Shown in pieces: positions 1 through 8,378 of a stretch of 64,000 nucleotides of DNA. Made by a program: the position numbers and the translations under genes. This DNA comes from Verrucomicrobiota bacterium JB023 (GTDB lineage Bacteria; Verrucomicrobiota; Verrucomicrobiia; Verrucomicrobiales; Akkermansiaceae): positions 62,001 to 126,000 of the forward strand of contig JAUTCR010000058.1 in NCBI GenBank assembly GCA_030673895.1. The letters run 5' to 3'. Each line of letters begins with the position of its first letter. Within the stretch, counting starts at the first letter, position 1. The notes under the pieces were generated by a model that was given only the letters and a program-made list of their open reading frames with translations, was not told the origin of the DNA and ran no database searches.

Positions 1-859
1 TCAACTTATCCTTCACCGCCATGTAGGCCGCGTGAGGACCTCCTCCGCCCATTGGAACCCCGAAGCGCTGGGTCGACCCCACACAAATGTCTGCGCCCCA
101 AGCCGCAGGCTCCTTGAGCACGGTCAAAGCCAGCGGGTCAGCGGCGGCGACCAGAGTCCCACCCGCATCATGAACTGCCTTGCCAAATTCCTCGTAGCTC
201 TCCACCCGACCCAAGGTGTCGGGATACTGCACCAGGGCGCCGAAAAAGCCTTCGCAAGACGCTGGAACGAAGTCACGCCAATCGGCAATCCGCACCTCGA
301 TATTGAGAGGCTCGGCCCTGGTTTTTAGCACTGCCAGGGTCTGGGGATGGCAAGAGGCATCGGCAAAGAAAACCTTCCCCTTCGGCTTCTCCGTCAGGGC
401 CAGGCTCATGGCCTCGGCAGCTGCGGTGCCCTCATCCAAGAGGCTGGCGTTGGCGACATCCAGACCGGTCAAATCCGTCACCATGGTCTGGAAATTCAGC
501 AGAGCCTCCAGCCGCCCCTGCGCGATCTCGGCCTGATAAGGGGTGTAGGCGGTGTACCAGCCCGGATTCTCCAAGATATTTCGCTGGATGACCGCTGGGG
601 TCTCGGTCCCGTGATAACCTTGACCGATGAAACTCCGGCAAACGCGATTCTGCGAGAAAATCGCCTTCAGCTCGGTCAAGGCCTCCCTCTCGCTAGCAGC
701 GGATGGGAGCTCCAGACCACTTTCCAGCCGAATGGCAGGGGGCACCACCTTCTCGGAGAGTTCCTCCAAGGACGAAACACCAAGCGGAGCGAGCAATTGC
801 TCCACCTCGTCGCCGAAGACCCCGAGGTGCCGGCTGCGAAAGTCAGAATGAATAGGCAT
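1..859 (-). CDS. gcvP: Glycine dehydrogenase (decarboxylating), P protein, N-terminal part
   Basis: P protein of the glycine cleavage system. It decarboxylates glycine with PLP and passes the aminomethyl group to lipoylated GcvH in the cytoplasm. I translated the minus strand from the ATG at 859; the frame stays open to base 1, so about 286 residues are visible and the C-terminal part, including the PLP lysine, lies outside the window. Recognisable family stretches are FIGQGYHGTETP, NPGWYTAYTPYQAEIAQGR and the LLDEGTAAAEA segment near residue 140, then a GSTQRFGVPMGGGGPHAA segment near the break. It lies 29 bp after gcvH in a gcvT-gcvH-gcvP order, consistent with one operon. The family identity is certain; whether the gene is a full-length single-chain P protein or a split one cannot be seen. 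Confidence 0.95.
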   Translation of the reverse strand, partial: MPIHSDFRSRHLGVFGDEVEQLLAPLGVSSLEELSEKVVPPAIRLESGLELPSAASEREALTELKAIFSQNRVCRSFIGQGYHGTETPAVIQRNILENPGWYTAYTPYQAEIAQGRLEALLNFQTMVTDLTGLDVANASLLDEGTAAAEAMSLALTEKPKGKVFFADASCHPQTLAVLKTRAEPLNIEVRIADWRDFVPASCEGFFGALVQYPDTLGRVESYEEFGKAVHDAGGTLVAAADPLALTVLKEPAAWGADICVGSTQRFGVPMGGGGPHAAYMAVKDKL

Positions 860-888
860 GACCGATATTTGCCGGAAACGAAGAAAAA

Positions 889-1266
889 TCAACCAAGATG
901 CTCTTCGTAAGCATCGGCATCGAGCAATCCTTCAACTTGCTCGTTGTCGGCGACCTTCACCTTGAACAACCAGCCGCCCTCGTAGGGCTCTTCGTTGATG
1001 AGAGAAGGCTCCTCTTCCAGGCCGTTGTTCACCTCCGTGATTTCTCCGTTCAGGGGCGCATAGATATCGCTCGCCGCCTTGACAGACTCGACCACGGCGA
1101 TTGCCTCACCTTCCTCGACCTCGCGACCGATTTCAGGCAATTCGACAAACACGACATCGGAAAGTTCCTCCTGTGCGTGGTCAGTGATTCCGACAGTGGC
1201 GATACCATCTGCAACGCGGATCCATTCGTGCTCCTCTGTGTAGCGCAAGTCGCTTGGGATGTTCAT
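889..1266 (-). CDS. gcvH: Glycine cleavage system H protein
   Basis: 125-residue lipoyl carrier protein that shuttles the aminomethyl intermediate between GcvP, GcvT and the lipoamide dehydrogenase. The N-terminal YTEEHEWI motif, [19 protein letters not shown] and the lipoylation site VESVKAAS with Lys63 are all present, and the length is normal for the family. The start ATG at 1266 fits the conserved N terminus ([13 protein letters not shown]). It is 23 bp downstream of gcvT and 29 bp upstream of gcvP on the same strand, so it is most likely cotranscribed with both. Nothing unusual is seen. Confidence 0.97.
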   Translation of the reverse strand: MNIPSDLRYTEEHEWIRVADGIATVGITDHAQEELSDVVFVELPEIGREVEEGEAIAVVESVKAASDIYAPLNGEITEVNNGLEEEPSLINEEPYEGGWLFKVKVADNEQVEGLLDADAYEEHLG

Positions 1267-1289
1267 GGCTTCGTTCTAAATATCAAAAA

Positions 1290-2366
1290 TCAGCGAACAA
1301 AAGGTTTTTTCACAACTTTTGCGGAAACTTTCCTTCCGCGCACCTCCACCGCAAGGGGGGTGCCTACTTTGGCAAGTTCAACAGGAAGGTAGGCCAGAGC
1401 GATTCCCTGCCCCAAGGAGGGGGAAAGAGCACCACTGGTGAGCGTCCCCACCTGATTGCCTTCCTCATCGACTACCGGATAACCGGGACGGGGAGGTGAG
1501 CCCTTGCCATCATAAAGAATCGCAGCCAATCGCTCGGTCAGACCCTCTTCCTTTTGCTCGGCCAAAACATCACGACCGACGAAGTCGTCCTTCTTCAAAT
1601 CGACAAAGAAGCCCAGACCAGCCTCCAGCGGTGTCCTCTCGGGGCTAAGATCCGAGCCATTGAGCGGGTAACACTTCTCCAAGCGAAGGGTATCACGCGC
1701 GCCCAAGCCGCAAGGGACAGCCCCCGCATCCTGAAACTCGCGCCACCAGCGCTCGGCATCGGCCTGACGACAGAAAAACTCAAAACCATCCTCACCGGTA
1801 TAACCGGTGCGACAGACCAAAATCTCTTGGCCGTCTTCCTTCAGAATATCGACCCCATTGCGAGTCGGAAGAGTCCGTCCACCAAGGACGCGGGAAAAGA
1901 CATCGGCTGACTTCGGCCCTTGCACGGCCATCCCCGCCATCTTCTCGCTCTCATCCCGCAGGGTGAGCTCCTCCGGCAAGTGCTGGCCAAGCCAAGCGAC
2001 ATCCTGCTCCAAACAAGAGGCGTTGACAACGAGGAAGTAAGAGGTGGCCGAGACCCGGTAGATGATGAGATCATCGATGACGCCACCCCGCTCGTTCAGA
2101 AGAAAAGTGTATTGCCCCTCTCCGTCACCCAAGGAGGCCACGTTGTTCGTCAGCATGCGATCGAGCCATTCACCAGCGCCCTCCCCCTCGACAAAAAGCT
2201 GCCCCATGTGGGAGATATCGAAGATACCCACCTCCTCACGGACCGCCTTGTGCTCCTCAAGGATTGACTTGAACATGACCGGCATGGACCAACCGGCAAA
2301 ATCGACCATGCGCCCACCATTCTCCCGATGGAGCTCATCGAGGGGACTTTTTTTGCTCTCGCTCAT
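1290..2366 (-). CDS. gcvT: Glycine cleavage system T protein (aminomethyltransferase)
   Basis: 358-residue tetrahydrofolate-dependent aminomethyltransferase of the glycine cleavage system, releasing ammonia and forming methylene-THF. Family features include HRENGGRMVDFAGWSMPVMF at the N terminus, VGIFDISHMGQ, the folate-region segment CRTGYTGEDGFEFF, and ARDTLRLEKCYPLNGSDLSP. The frame is open upstream to a GTG at 2429, but the ATG at 2366 (MSESKKSPLDEL) matches the usual GcvT N terminus and is preferred. It is the first gene of the gcvTHP group; the 128 bp between it and the divergent rhomboid-like gene should hold the promoter, although no clear -35/-10 pair or glycine riboswitch was recognised there. 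Confidence 0.96.
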   Translation of the reverse strand: MSESKKSPLDELHRENGGRMVDFAGWSMPVMFKSILEEHKAVREEVGIFDISHMGQLFVEGEGAGEWLDRMLTNNVASLGDGEGQYTFLLNERGGVIDDLIIYRVSATSYFLVVNASCLEQDVAWLGQHLPEELTLRDESEKMAGMAVQGPKSADVFSRVLGGRTLPTRNGVDILKEDGQEILVCRTGYTGEDGFEFFCRQADAERWWREFQDAGAVPCGLGARDTLRLEKCYPLNGSDLSPERTPLEAGLGFFVDLKKDDFVGRDVLAEQKEEGLTERLAAILYDGKGSPPRPGYPVVDEEGNQVGTLTSGALSPSLGQGIALAYLPVELAKVGTPLAVEVRGRKVSAKVVKKPFVR

Positions 2367-2494
2367 TCGGCGCGCACCCTGTCCCCTTGCCTGACTGATG
2401 TCAACGTCAGCCCGACTCCCTGATAACACCCCTAAGGGGATTGAAAGGAAAAAGACGTTGTCGGAATCGAACTCGTGGTTTTCAGTGAAACCAC

Positions 2495-3313
2495 ATGGGA
2501 TTCAACTCCTCCCTCGAAAAGCGGTTTCACTGGCTCGGCTTCCCGAACTTGATTCGCGGTCTGACGATTATCCAATTCGTGGTCACCATCGCGCTCATGT
2601 TGCGGCCCGGGATCGCGCAATTCTTGATCTTTGATTGGGATGAGGTCCTCGGCGGTCAAGTCTGGCGACTGGCCTCTCACTTTTTCCTGCTCTTTGCTCC
2701 CGCAGCCGAGGCCGAGCCCCGCTTTGATCCCTTCGGCCTTCTCTTCGCCTTCATCGCCCTGATGATCGGCTTTCTTTTCAATGATGGCCTGGAGAACGCC
2801 TGGGGAGTCTTCCGCACCTCCCTCTTCATCTATGGCTGTGCGCTGGGCCAGACCTTGGCCAATGTCGTTCTCGCCATGGCGGATTTGCCCTACCAAAAGA
2901 TTGGTGGTCCCTACCTCGACATGGCGGTCTTTTTCGCCTTCGCCACCCTTTTCCCCAAGTTCAGCTTCCGCCTCATGTTCCTGCTACCTGTTCCAGCCTG
3001 GTTAATGGCGGCCGTGACCGGGGCCATGCTCGTGGTGCAGTGCTTGTTTGCTCCGTTTTTCGCCCTCTTTGCTATCGCGGCTTTCTTCCCTTATCTCGTT
3101 TGGGGAATTCCTCGCCTTTACCAGTTTAACCAAGAGCGGGCCTCGGTCCAGCGACGCCGCATGGATTTTGCAGCCAAAGCAAAATCGACCCAAGGAGCCA
3201 GCTTTCACAAATGCGAAGTCTGCGGAGCCACTGAAGTGAGCCACCCGGACCGCGACTTCCGAATCACCAGCGACGATAAGGAGATTTGTTCCCACTGCTT
3301 GGACAAGGGCTAG
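2495..3313 (+). CDS. Rhomboid-like integral membrane protein with C-terminal zinc ribbon
   Basis: 272-residue membrane protein. It has an N-terminal hydrophobic helix (around residues 22-42), the segment GGQVWRLASHFFLL that resembles the entry of rhomboid-fold proteins, then about four more hydrophobic helices up to residue 215. The final 45 residues are soluble and carry two cysteine pairs (CEVC and CSHC), looking like a small zinc ribbon. I do not see the catalytic GxSG serine motif or the distal catalytic histidine of rhomboid proteases, so a non-proteolytic rhomboid relative is the best guess. It is transcribed divergently from gcvT. The substrate or partner is unknown. Confidence 0.6.
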   Translation: MGFNSSLEKRFHWLGFPNLIRGLTIIQFVVTIALMLRPGIAQFLIFDWDEVLGGQVWRLASHFFLLFAPAAEAEPRFDPFGLLFAFIALMIGFLFNDGLENAWGVFRTSLFIYGCALGQTLANVVLAMADLPYQKIGGPYLDMAVFFAFATLFPKFSFRLMFLLPVPAWLMAAVTGAMLVVQCLFAPFFALFAIAAFFPYLVWGIPRLYQFNQERASVQRRRMDFAAKAKSTQGASFHKCEVCGATEVSHPDRDFRITSDDKEICSHCLDKG

Positions 3314-3571
3314 ACGCCAGGCACAGCATTCCTTTGCCCATCGACGCTGGAGATCGAAAAACAGCACTGAGGGCGACTTGGTGAATCGAGCCATTGCCGC
3401 TCGGTCGGGTTATCGCGGGGCGATCTCGGGACGCTCAGCTTGCTGATCGACAGCAATAATTGCCCTTCAAAAGTCGCTAGTGAAAAATGTTTTTGAAAAT
3501 CAACAGGAGCGACATGCGTTTATTGGTCCAGTGAGCCGCCCCTTACGGCATCTGAACCAAACGTTATCGTC

Positions 3572-4567
3572 ATGAACTTCCGAAACCGCCTCCTCGTCGC
3601 CCTCTTGCCAAGCGCTCTCTGCCTAACCAGCTTGGCTGAAACTGAAGCCGAAACTGGGGACTACCGAACTGTGCGATTCTCTCATTCCGAACTGACTGGA
3701 ATCGGCTTCGAAGAGGGAGTCATGCGCCGGGATCCGAGCGACGTCATCAAGGTCGGCGACCTCTTCTACGTCTGGTACACGAAGGGTGACATCTCCCCCG
3801 GCTATGATGCCACCATCTATTACGCCACCTCCAAGGATGGGCGGGAATGGAGCGAAAAAGGAGAAGCTCTCGCCAAGGGGGAAGCCGGCAGCTGGGAATC
3901 GGCGAGCGTCTTCACGCCCAATATTCTCGTGGCCGAGGGTCGCTACTGGCTCTTTTACACCGGCACATCGATCCCTTACGACAAGGAGCCATTCAATCCC
4001 GATTCGAAGATCGGCATCGCGGTGGCCGATTCCCCTGATGGTCCCTGGGAGCGGATGCCGAACAATCCCGTTCTCGCGAATAGCGAAGAGAGTGAGGAGT
4101 TCGACAGTCATCTCGTTGATGATGCCTGTGCGATCGTCCGCGAAGGGCGCTATTGGCTCTATTACAAAGGTCGTCAGATGGGCAAGGGCCCCGGGCACAC
4201 TAAGATGGGCCTGGCCATTGCGGAAAAGCCGGAGGGGCCTTACGTCCGCCATGAGAGCAATCCGGTCGTTCACGGCAATCATGAGGTCGTCGTCTGGCCG
4301 CAGGGCTCAGGCGTCGCCGCCTTGATTGGGCGCGTGGCCCCGGCACACATCAAGCAGTCCGTCCTCTATGCGGAGGACGGCGTCACCTTCCGCAAAACCC
4401 ACAACACCGACAAACACCCCTGGGCCGCTGGCTCGTATCGACCAGAAGCCTTCACCGACAGTAACGAAGGGAAGCCCGTCGAATGGGGCGTCGAAATTGG
4501 ACACTCCGGCGTCAGAGGCACCTTGCCCTTCATCCGACGCTTCGATGTGTCGTGGGACGAGGAGTGA
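3572..4567 (+). CDS. Secreted GH43/GH117-like five-bladed beta-propeller glycosidase
   Basis: 331-residue exported protein with a signal peptide (MNFRNRLLVALLPSALCLTSLA, cleavage near residue 23). The body shows the recurring features of the GH43/GH117 beta-propeller clan: RRDPSDVIKVGDLFYVWYTK, the blade motif YYATSKDGREW, TPNILVAEGRYWLFYTG and IGIAVADSPDGPW. RDPS plus W-Y-T in the first blade is closest to what I know of GH117-type enzymes acting on algal oligosaccharides, but the substrate cannot be fixed from sequence. The likely acidic residues are the Asp in RRDPSD and the Asp/Glu in EFDSHLVDD. It probably acts outside the cytoplasm and fits the two sulfatases elsewhere in the window. 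The gene stands alone and is convergent with the aminotransferase, with only 15 bp between them. Confidence 0.65.
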   Translation: MNFRNRLLVALLPSALCLTSLAETEAETGDYRTVRFSHSELTGIGFEEGVMRRDPSDVIKVGDLFYVWYTKGDISPGYDATIYYATSKDGREWSEKGEALAKGEAGSWESASVFTPNILVAEGRYWLFYTGTSIPYDKEPFNPDSKIGIAVADSPDGPWERMPNNPVLANSEESEEFDSHLVDDACAIVREGRYWLYYKGRQMGKGPGHTKMGLAIAEKPEGPYVRHESNPVVHGNHEVVVWPQGSGVAALIGRVAPAHIKQSVLYAEDGVTFRKTHNTDKHPWAAGSYRPEAFTDSNEGKPVEWGVEIGHSGVRGTLPFIRRFDVSWDEE

Positions 4568-4582
4568 GCTTCCTCCACCTCT

Positions 4583-5695
4583 TCAGGAGCGAGCAAGCTC
4601 GCAGAGAATGTTCGCTCCTTCCCTCAGCTTATCGTCCGGAACGGTATAGCAGACGCGGAAGTGGGTGTCTCTCTCACTGAAGACCGCCCCGGGGATCACC
4701 AGCACATTCCTCGCGATCGCCTTCTCAACGAATTCCGTGCCCGTCATGCCTTCTGGAGCCTTGGCCCAAAGATAGAAGGCCCCATCCGGAGGGCCCAGCT
4801 CGAACGATTGCGAGAGGATACCCGCCATCAGGTCCCGCTTGGCGCGGTAATCCGCAATGTAGGGCGACAACTCCACCTGGGGACACGCGAGGGCGGCGAA
4901 TTGCGTAACGGCTGGCGCGCAGACGAAGCTGTATTGCTGCACCTTGGTCATCGCTTGCACCACATCAGCCGGGCCGCAGGCATAGCCCAAGCGCCATCCG
5001 GTCATCCCGAACGCTTTTGAATGCCCGGCCAGAACGAGCGTGTCCTCATAGACTTCCGCCATCGAGACCATCTCGACATAGGCGAAGCGCCGATAGATCT
5101 CATCACTCACCACGAGCAATTGATGTTTCCGGCAAACGGCGGCAATCTTCTCCAGCTCCTCGCGGGAAAAGATCCGGCCGGTGGGATTGCCGGGCGAGTT
5201 CAGAAGCAGCAACTTGGTCTTGGGAGTGATGAGCGAGGCCAGGCGATCGGCATCGATGCCGAAATTCGTGTCATAGGTATCGAGATAGACCGGAGTTCCG
5301 CCGAATAAACTCACCAGGTGCTTGTACATCACAAAGTAGGGATCCGGAATAATCACCTCATCGCCCTCCTCAATCAGCGCCATCAGGGCGAGGAAAAGCC
5401 CGCCGCTCACCCCAGAGGTGATGATAAATTCTTCCTCAGCCCACTCCAAGCCAGTAAATTCCTTCTCCTCGGCAATCAGCTGGGCCCGCAGCTCGGGGAT
5501 TCCCTGGGTCGGGGTATACATGTTTTTTCCCGAGTCAATCGCGGCATGAGCCGCTTGCTTGACCGCATCCGGCACGTCGAAGTCTGGCTGACCGATCGAA
5601 AGATTAATCGGATCCTTCAATTGCTTGGCCAAATCAAAGACCTTGCGAATTCCTGAGGAATCAATGCGAGATGTGCGTGCAGCAAGCCGTGACAT
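4583..5695 (-). CDS. Class I/II (fold type I) aminotransferase
   Basis: 370-residue PLP-dependent aminotransferase of the aspartate aminotransferase superfamily. Visible motifs: LSIGQPDFDVPD near the N terminus, YTPTQGIPELR, the NSPGNPTG substrate/PLP motif, VVSDEIYRRF with the pyridine-binding Asp, and the Schiff-base lysine in GHSKAFGMTGWRLGY; the C-terminal arginine is in HFRVCYT. The frame runs upstream to a GTG at 5863 but would then overlap the cobW-like gene; the ATG at 5695 has a good ribosome binding site (AGAGGG five bases upstream) and gives the usual N terminus, so it was chosen. Substrate specificity (aspartate, alanine or aromatic) is not decided by sequence alone. It lies 73 bp downstream of the CobW-like gene on the same strand. 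Confidence 0.88.
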   Translation of the reverse strand: MSRLAARTSRIDSSGIRKVFDLAKQLKDPINLSIGQPDFDVPDAVKQAAHAAIDSGKNMYTPTQGIPELRAQLIAEEKEFTGLEWAEEEFIITSGVSGGLFLALMALIEEGDEVIIPDPYFVMYKHLVSLFGGTPVYLDTYDTNFGIDADRLASLITPKTKLLLLNSPGNPTGRIFSREELEKIAAVCRKHQLLVVSDEIYRRFAYVEMVSMAEVYEDTLVLAGHSKAFGMTGWRLGYACGPADVVQAMTKVQQYSFVCAPAVTQFAALACPQVELSPYIADYRAKRDLMAGILSQSFELGPPDGAFYLWAKAPEGMTGTEFVEKAIARNVLVIPGAVFSERDTHFRVCYTVPDDKLREGANILCELARS

Positions 5696-5768
5696 GCCGC
5701 CCTCTGATCGGTTTTGGGCTTTTTGGCCAGTCGAATTTGATTCGAATCGGGAGGAAACTTTCACAGAA

Positions 5769-6788
5769 TCACCACTCCGGGTTGGCGCGCTTGACCGCGC
5801 TTTCCCCAAATTCACGGATGACCAATCCTTTGAGAATCTCTCTGTCCAGGCGCGGCCCCACACAAAGAAGCGAGGGTGAGGGGCTTAAGCCCGGGGGGAT
5901 GGGCAACGGTCTTGGCAGATCTTGCCCGCATCTTTCAAATAACCAGTAACGCCCGGGCTCTTCCACGAGGCGGACCAAGGCCTTCGCCCGCAGAACGCCG
6001 GAGGGGAGCTTGGAAATCAGACGCTCAATACTGAGCCTCCGCACCTTGGGCGGAAGAACGATCTGAAATCCGCTCACCATGTGGGAGAGCGCGTGGACCG
6101 CATCATGTCCCACCCGCGGTGACGAGCCTTCAAGCGCTTGGCGAGCATCCAAATCACGCGCAAGGTCGCCGCCTGCCGCCTTCTTTCGCGCAGCCTCCAG
6201 CCTCCCGAGAAGCTCCGAGAGCTGCTCGCGATTCACCGCCATTGATTGAGGGGCCACCTCCTGCAGGCGACCTTCCACCTCAGCGAGCGCAGCAGAATCC
6301 ACCCCCTCGGTGTGCGTAAGCAGCCTGAGACGCGCGCTCTCCGCTTGACGAGTCTCCAAGGGCGTCAACTCCCCCCGTCGACCCCATTGGCGGGCGTCCA
6401 CCACGCAGATTGAAAGCAAGGGAAAGAAGGGCAAACGTTCCTCGAGCAAGGTGAAACTCTCCAGCAAACTCAACGGGTCTGCGGTCCCGTTGAGTTCAAT
6501 CAGCAGGATATCGCTGGCACTCTCCGCAGCCGCCTGGCAGCGGGAAACGAGTTCATCAAGGCTCTCACAACAAGCGCAACTTGCCGCAATCGCGTCGAGT
6601 TGCCGCACGGCATCATTCTGGATCGTCGCGGCATCGAGATCGGCATTCTCGATATCATTGAGAATCACATCCACTGTCTTCCCCCGTTGGCGAAAGTCCT
6701 CAACGAGCCAGCGCAGCAACGTCGTCTTCCCGGCCCCGAGGAATCCCGTCACGAGCACAAGCGGTTTCCGGTCTGTCTTTTCATGCAT
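5769..6788 (-). CDS. CobW/COG0523 family metal-chaperone GTPase
   Basis: 339-residue G3E P-loop GTPase. Walker A is GFLGAGKTT at residues 15-23, and the family's metal-binding CxCC cysteine motif is present as SCACC with Cys71, Cys73 and Cys74. The C-terminal half, beyond about residue 210, has ArgLys- and Leu-rich segments typical of the CobW C-terminal domain but weakly conserved. Known members insert or allocate metals such as zinc or cobalt in the cytoplasm; which metal is served here is not visible. The perfect inverted repeat at 6844-6864, 56 bp upstream of the start, may be its operator, which would fit zinc- or metal-dependent control as known for many COG0523 genes. The aminotransferase follows in the same direction. 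Confidence 0.87.
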   Translation of the reverse strand: MHEKTDRKPLVLVTGFLGAGKTTLLRWLVEDFRQRGKTVDVILNDIENADLDAATIQNDAVRQLDAIAASCACCESLDELVSRCQAAAESASDILLIELNGTADPLSLLESFTLLEERLPFFPLLSICVVDARQWGRRGELTPLETRQAESARLRLLTHTEGVDSAALAEVEGRLQEVAPQSMAVNREQLSELLGRLEAARKKAAGGDLARDLDARQALEGSSPRVGHDAVHALSHMVSGFQIVLPPKVRRLSIERLISKLPSGVLRAKALVRLVEEPGRYWLFERCGQDLPRPLPIPPGLSPSPSLLCVGPRLDREILKGLVIREFGESAVKRANPEW

Positions 6789-6843
6789 CTCAGCGAGCCG
6801 CTTCTTCCTCCGCGGGCCGACGGGCTTAAGCTCATGAAACCCC

Positions 6844-6864
6844 TAACGCAACTTTATTGCGTTA
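6844..6864. promoter_or_regulatory. Perfect inverted repeat, candidate operator
   Basis: Two 8-base arms, TAACGCAA at 6844-6851 and TTGCGTTA at 6857-6864, are exact reverse complements separated by five bases. The element lies between the divergent cobW-like gene (start 6788) and the hypothetical gene starting near 6877. No T-tract follows in either direction, so it looks like a protein-binding operator rather than a terminator. Size and symmetry resemble Fur/Zur-class sites, but this is inference. Confidence 0.55.
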
Positions 6865-6876
6865 AATATTGCAGGA

Positions 6877-7503
6877 ATGCCCAGCGGCCCTAGGATGGCG
6901 GGAATGACTTCTGACCAGCCAAGCATCGCCAGCCACTTCCTGCGCGATCTCGCCGACGGGATACAGCAGCAGATGTATTTCTGGGGTCAGGATGTGATTC
7001 GGCCGGAGGGAAACTTCCTCCTTGAGCAAGGCTTCCAGAAATCGCCATCCACCGGGCTCAAGGGCACCAGTTGCTATCGCCGCGAGTGGAGACAGGGCCA
7101 CGTGGAGCTCTATGGCTCCTGCGCCGGCTGGTATGGCAAGCAGGGAGGATTCACTTTCATTCGCCCTTGGAAGCGCTGCTCGGTTTGGCTCTCGGGGAGC
7201 GAGACCCCGATCCCGGGAGCCTGGCAAAAGCATCTGGTTGACCGGAAGGCCACGCGAGCCGATCTCTATCAGGCCTCCCTGCCCTTTTTGGAGTGGCTTC
7301 TCTCCTACGAATACGCCGTTCTCGCCCGCTTCGGCCGCGCCTACCGCAAGAACACTTACTGGAAATACCGTAAAATCCCGAAAACCAAGGCTTGGCTCGA
7401 TCCTGACCTCGGCCTGCGCTGGTTTCAATGCTACCTGACGAGCCCCAAACAGCTCGTCCGGCCGAAGAATCTCGCCCGGGAATCAGCACCCTCGGCTCTC
7501 TGA
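6877..7503 (+). CDS. Conserved hypothetical protein, unknown function
   Basis: 208-residue soluble protein without a signal peptide or membrane segment. It is rich in Trp and Tyr (for example MYFWGQDVIRPEGN, YGSCAGWYGKQGGF, SYEYAVLARFGRAYR) and has a basic stretch near residues 160-175 (YRKNTYWKYRKIPKTKAW). The start is uncertain: in-frame ATGs occur at 6877, 6895 and 6904, and none has a well spaced ribosome binding site. The amino acid content and the absence of a good overlapping frame make it a real gene. I do not recognise the family. It is divergent from the CobW-like GTPase and shares the palindromic site upstream, so a metal-related role is possible but unsupported. Confidence 0.6.
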   Translation: MPSGPRMAGMTSDQPSIASHFLRDLADGIQQQMYFWGQDVIRPEGNFLLEQGFQKSPSTGLKGTSCYRREWRQGHVELYGSCAGWYGKQGGFTFIRPWKRCSVWLSGSETPIPGAWQKHLVDRKATRADLYQASLPFLEWLLSYEYAVLARFGRAYRKNTYWKYRKIPKTKAWLDPDLGLRWFQCYLTSPKQLVRPKNLARESAPSAL

Positions 7504-7619
7504 GCCTCTCTCCCCCGTCCGCACCCGGGAGAAATTGCGCTTGCGTCCACAATCCTCGAATGGCGCAATCCAGCCACCCGGATCGCACTCCGCTCGATCC
7601 GGGGTCAACACGACAGACG

Positions 7620-7829
7620 ATGATCACCTACGTTTACGAAACCATTCCCAGCAACCCCGGGGAGGAGCCGGAACAATTTGAGTGGCGCCAAAGCATCCAC
7701 GAGCCCACGCTTGAATCCCATCCCGAGACAGGCGTCCCCGTGCGCCGGATCATCTCGGGCGGATTGGGCTTCTCCAGCGGAGGAAAAAGCTCCTCCGGCA
7801 GTTGCTGCCAAGGTTCGTGCGGCTGTTGA
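7620..7829 (+). CDS. FmdB-like small protein with Cys-rich tail
   Basis: 69-residue protein starting at the ATG at 7620 (MITYVYETIP). The N-terminal ITYVYETIP, the central EQFEWRQSIHEP, and HPETGVPVRRIISGG match the layout of the FmdB putative regulatory zinc-ribbon family, in which the last segment is the best conserved part. The canonical N-terminal cysteine pair is absent; instead the tail after a Gly/Ser-rich linker ends in SCCQGSCGC. The open frame extends 192 bases further upstream, but the conserved N terminus fixes the start. Function is unknown for the family as a whole; binding of metal or an iron-sulfur cluster by the tail cysteines is a guess. Confidence 0.65.
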   Translation: MITYVYETIPSNPGEEPEQFEWRQSIHEPTLESHPETGVPVRRIISGGLGFSSGGKSSSGSCCQGSCGC

Positions 7830-7868
7830 GTGCCTCCGCCACGTCCGCCACCCAGCTGGCGTAGGACA

Positions 7869-8372
7869 TCATCCTCTCTCCTCTTTCGGGAGAGCCGGTG
7901 GCCACCAGGTGAGATGCTCGTGCAGCTCACTTTGCCCGCTCTTACGAAAGCCCAGTTTCTCGTAAAACTGGAAAGCGGAATTCCCAAAGGCGACCGAAAG
8001 GCGGATGGGAATCTGGCACCGGGAAGCTTCAGCCTGAAAGGTCTCCATGAAGCGGCGACCAATGCCATGTCCCTGATAAGCTGGAAGAAGGGACAGCTCG
8101 ACCACCCGCATATGGTCGGGCTGATGGTCGAGATAGATTCTCCCAATCCGCTCACCCTCCGCGATGATTAACAGGAAGAAGGCTTGCGGGAAATGTCGTT
8201 GATAATGGGCTAGCTGAAGGCGGCATTGCTCTGCTAGCAGTCGATTCCTCTCGCTGGGAAGGAGATGGCGAAAGCCAGGCTCATCTTCCCTTAGGGCGAT
8301 GACCAGCTCTTCCAAAAAGACCCGGTCATCCTCTTCCTGGGGTCGGAGCGACACTTGGGCCAACGTCAACAT
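7869..8372 (-). CDS. GNAT family N-acetyltransferase
   Basis: 167-residue acetyl-CoA-dependent N-acetyltransferase. The core GNAT signature is ELSLLPAYQGHGIGRRFM, with the acetyl-CoA pyrophosphate loop Q-G-x-G-I-G, preceded by a beta strand (RIGRIYLDHQ) and followed by LSVAFGNSAFQFYEKLGF, the usual motif B with N and Y/F residues. The acceptor substrate cannot be predicted. It is 6 bp downstream of the tail-collar gene on the same strand and could be cotranscribed with it. Confidence 0.85.
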   Translation of the reverse strand: MLTLAQVSLRPQEEDDRVFLEELVIALREDEPGFRHLLPSERNRLLAEQCRLQLAHYQRHFPQAFFLLIIAEGERIGRIYLDHQPDHMRVVELSLLPAYQGHGIGRRFMETFQAEASRCQIPIRLSVAFGNSAFQFYEKLGFRKSGQSELHEHLTWWPPALPKEERG

Positions 8373-8378
8373 GAATGA

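Noticed and set aside
2440-2500. A tRNA-like T-loop segment (GTTCGATTCC on the minus strand)
   Set aside because: The T stem does not pair and neither anticodon nor acceptor stem can be formed; the bases belong to the 5' region of the rhomboid-like gene.
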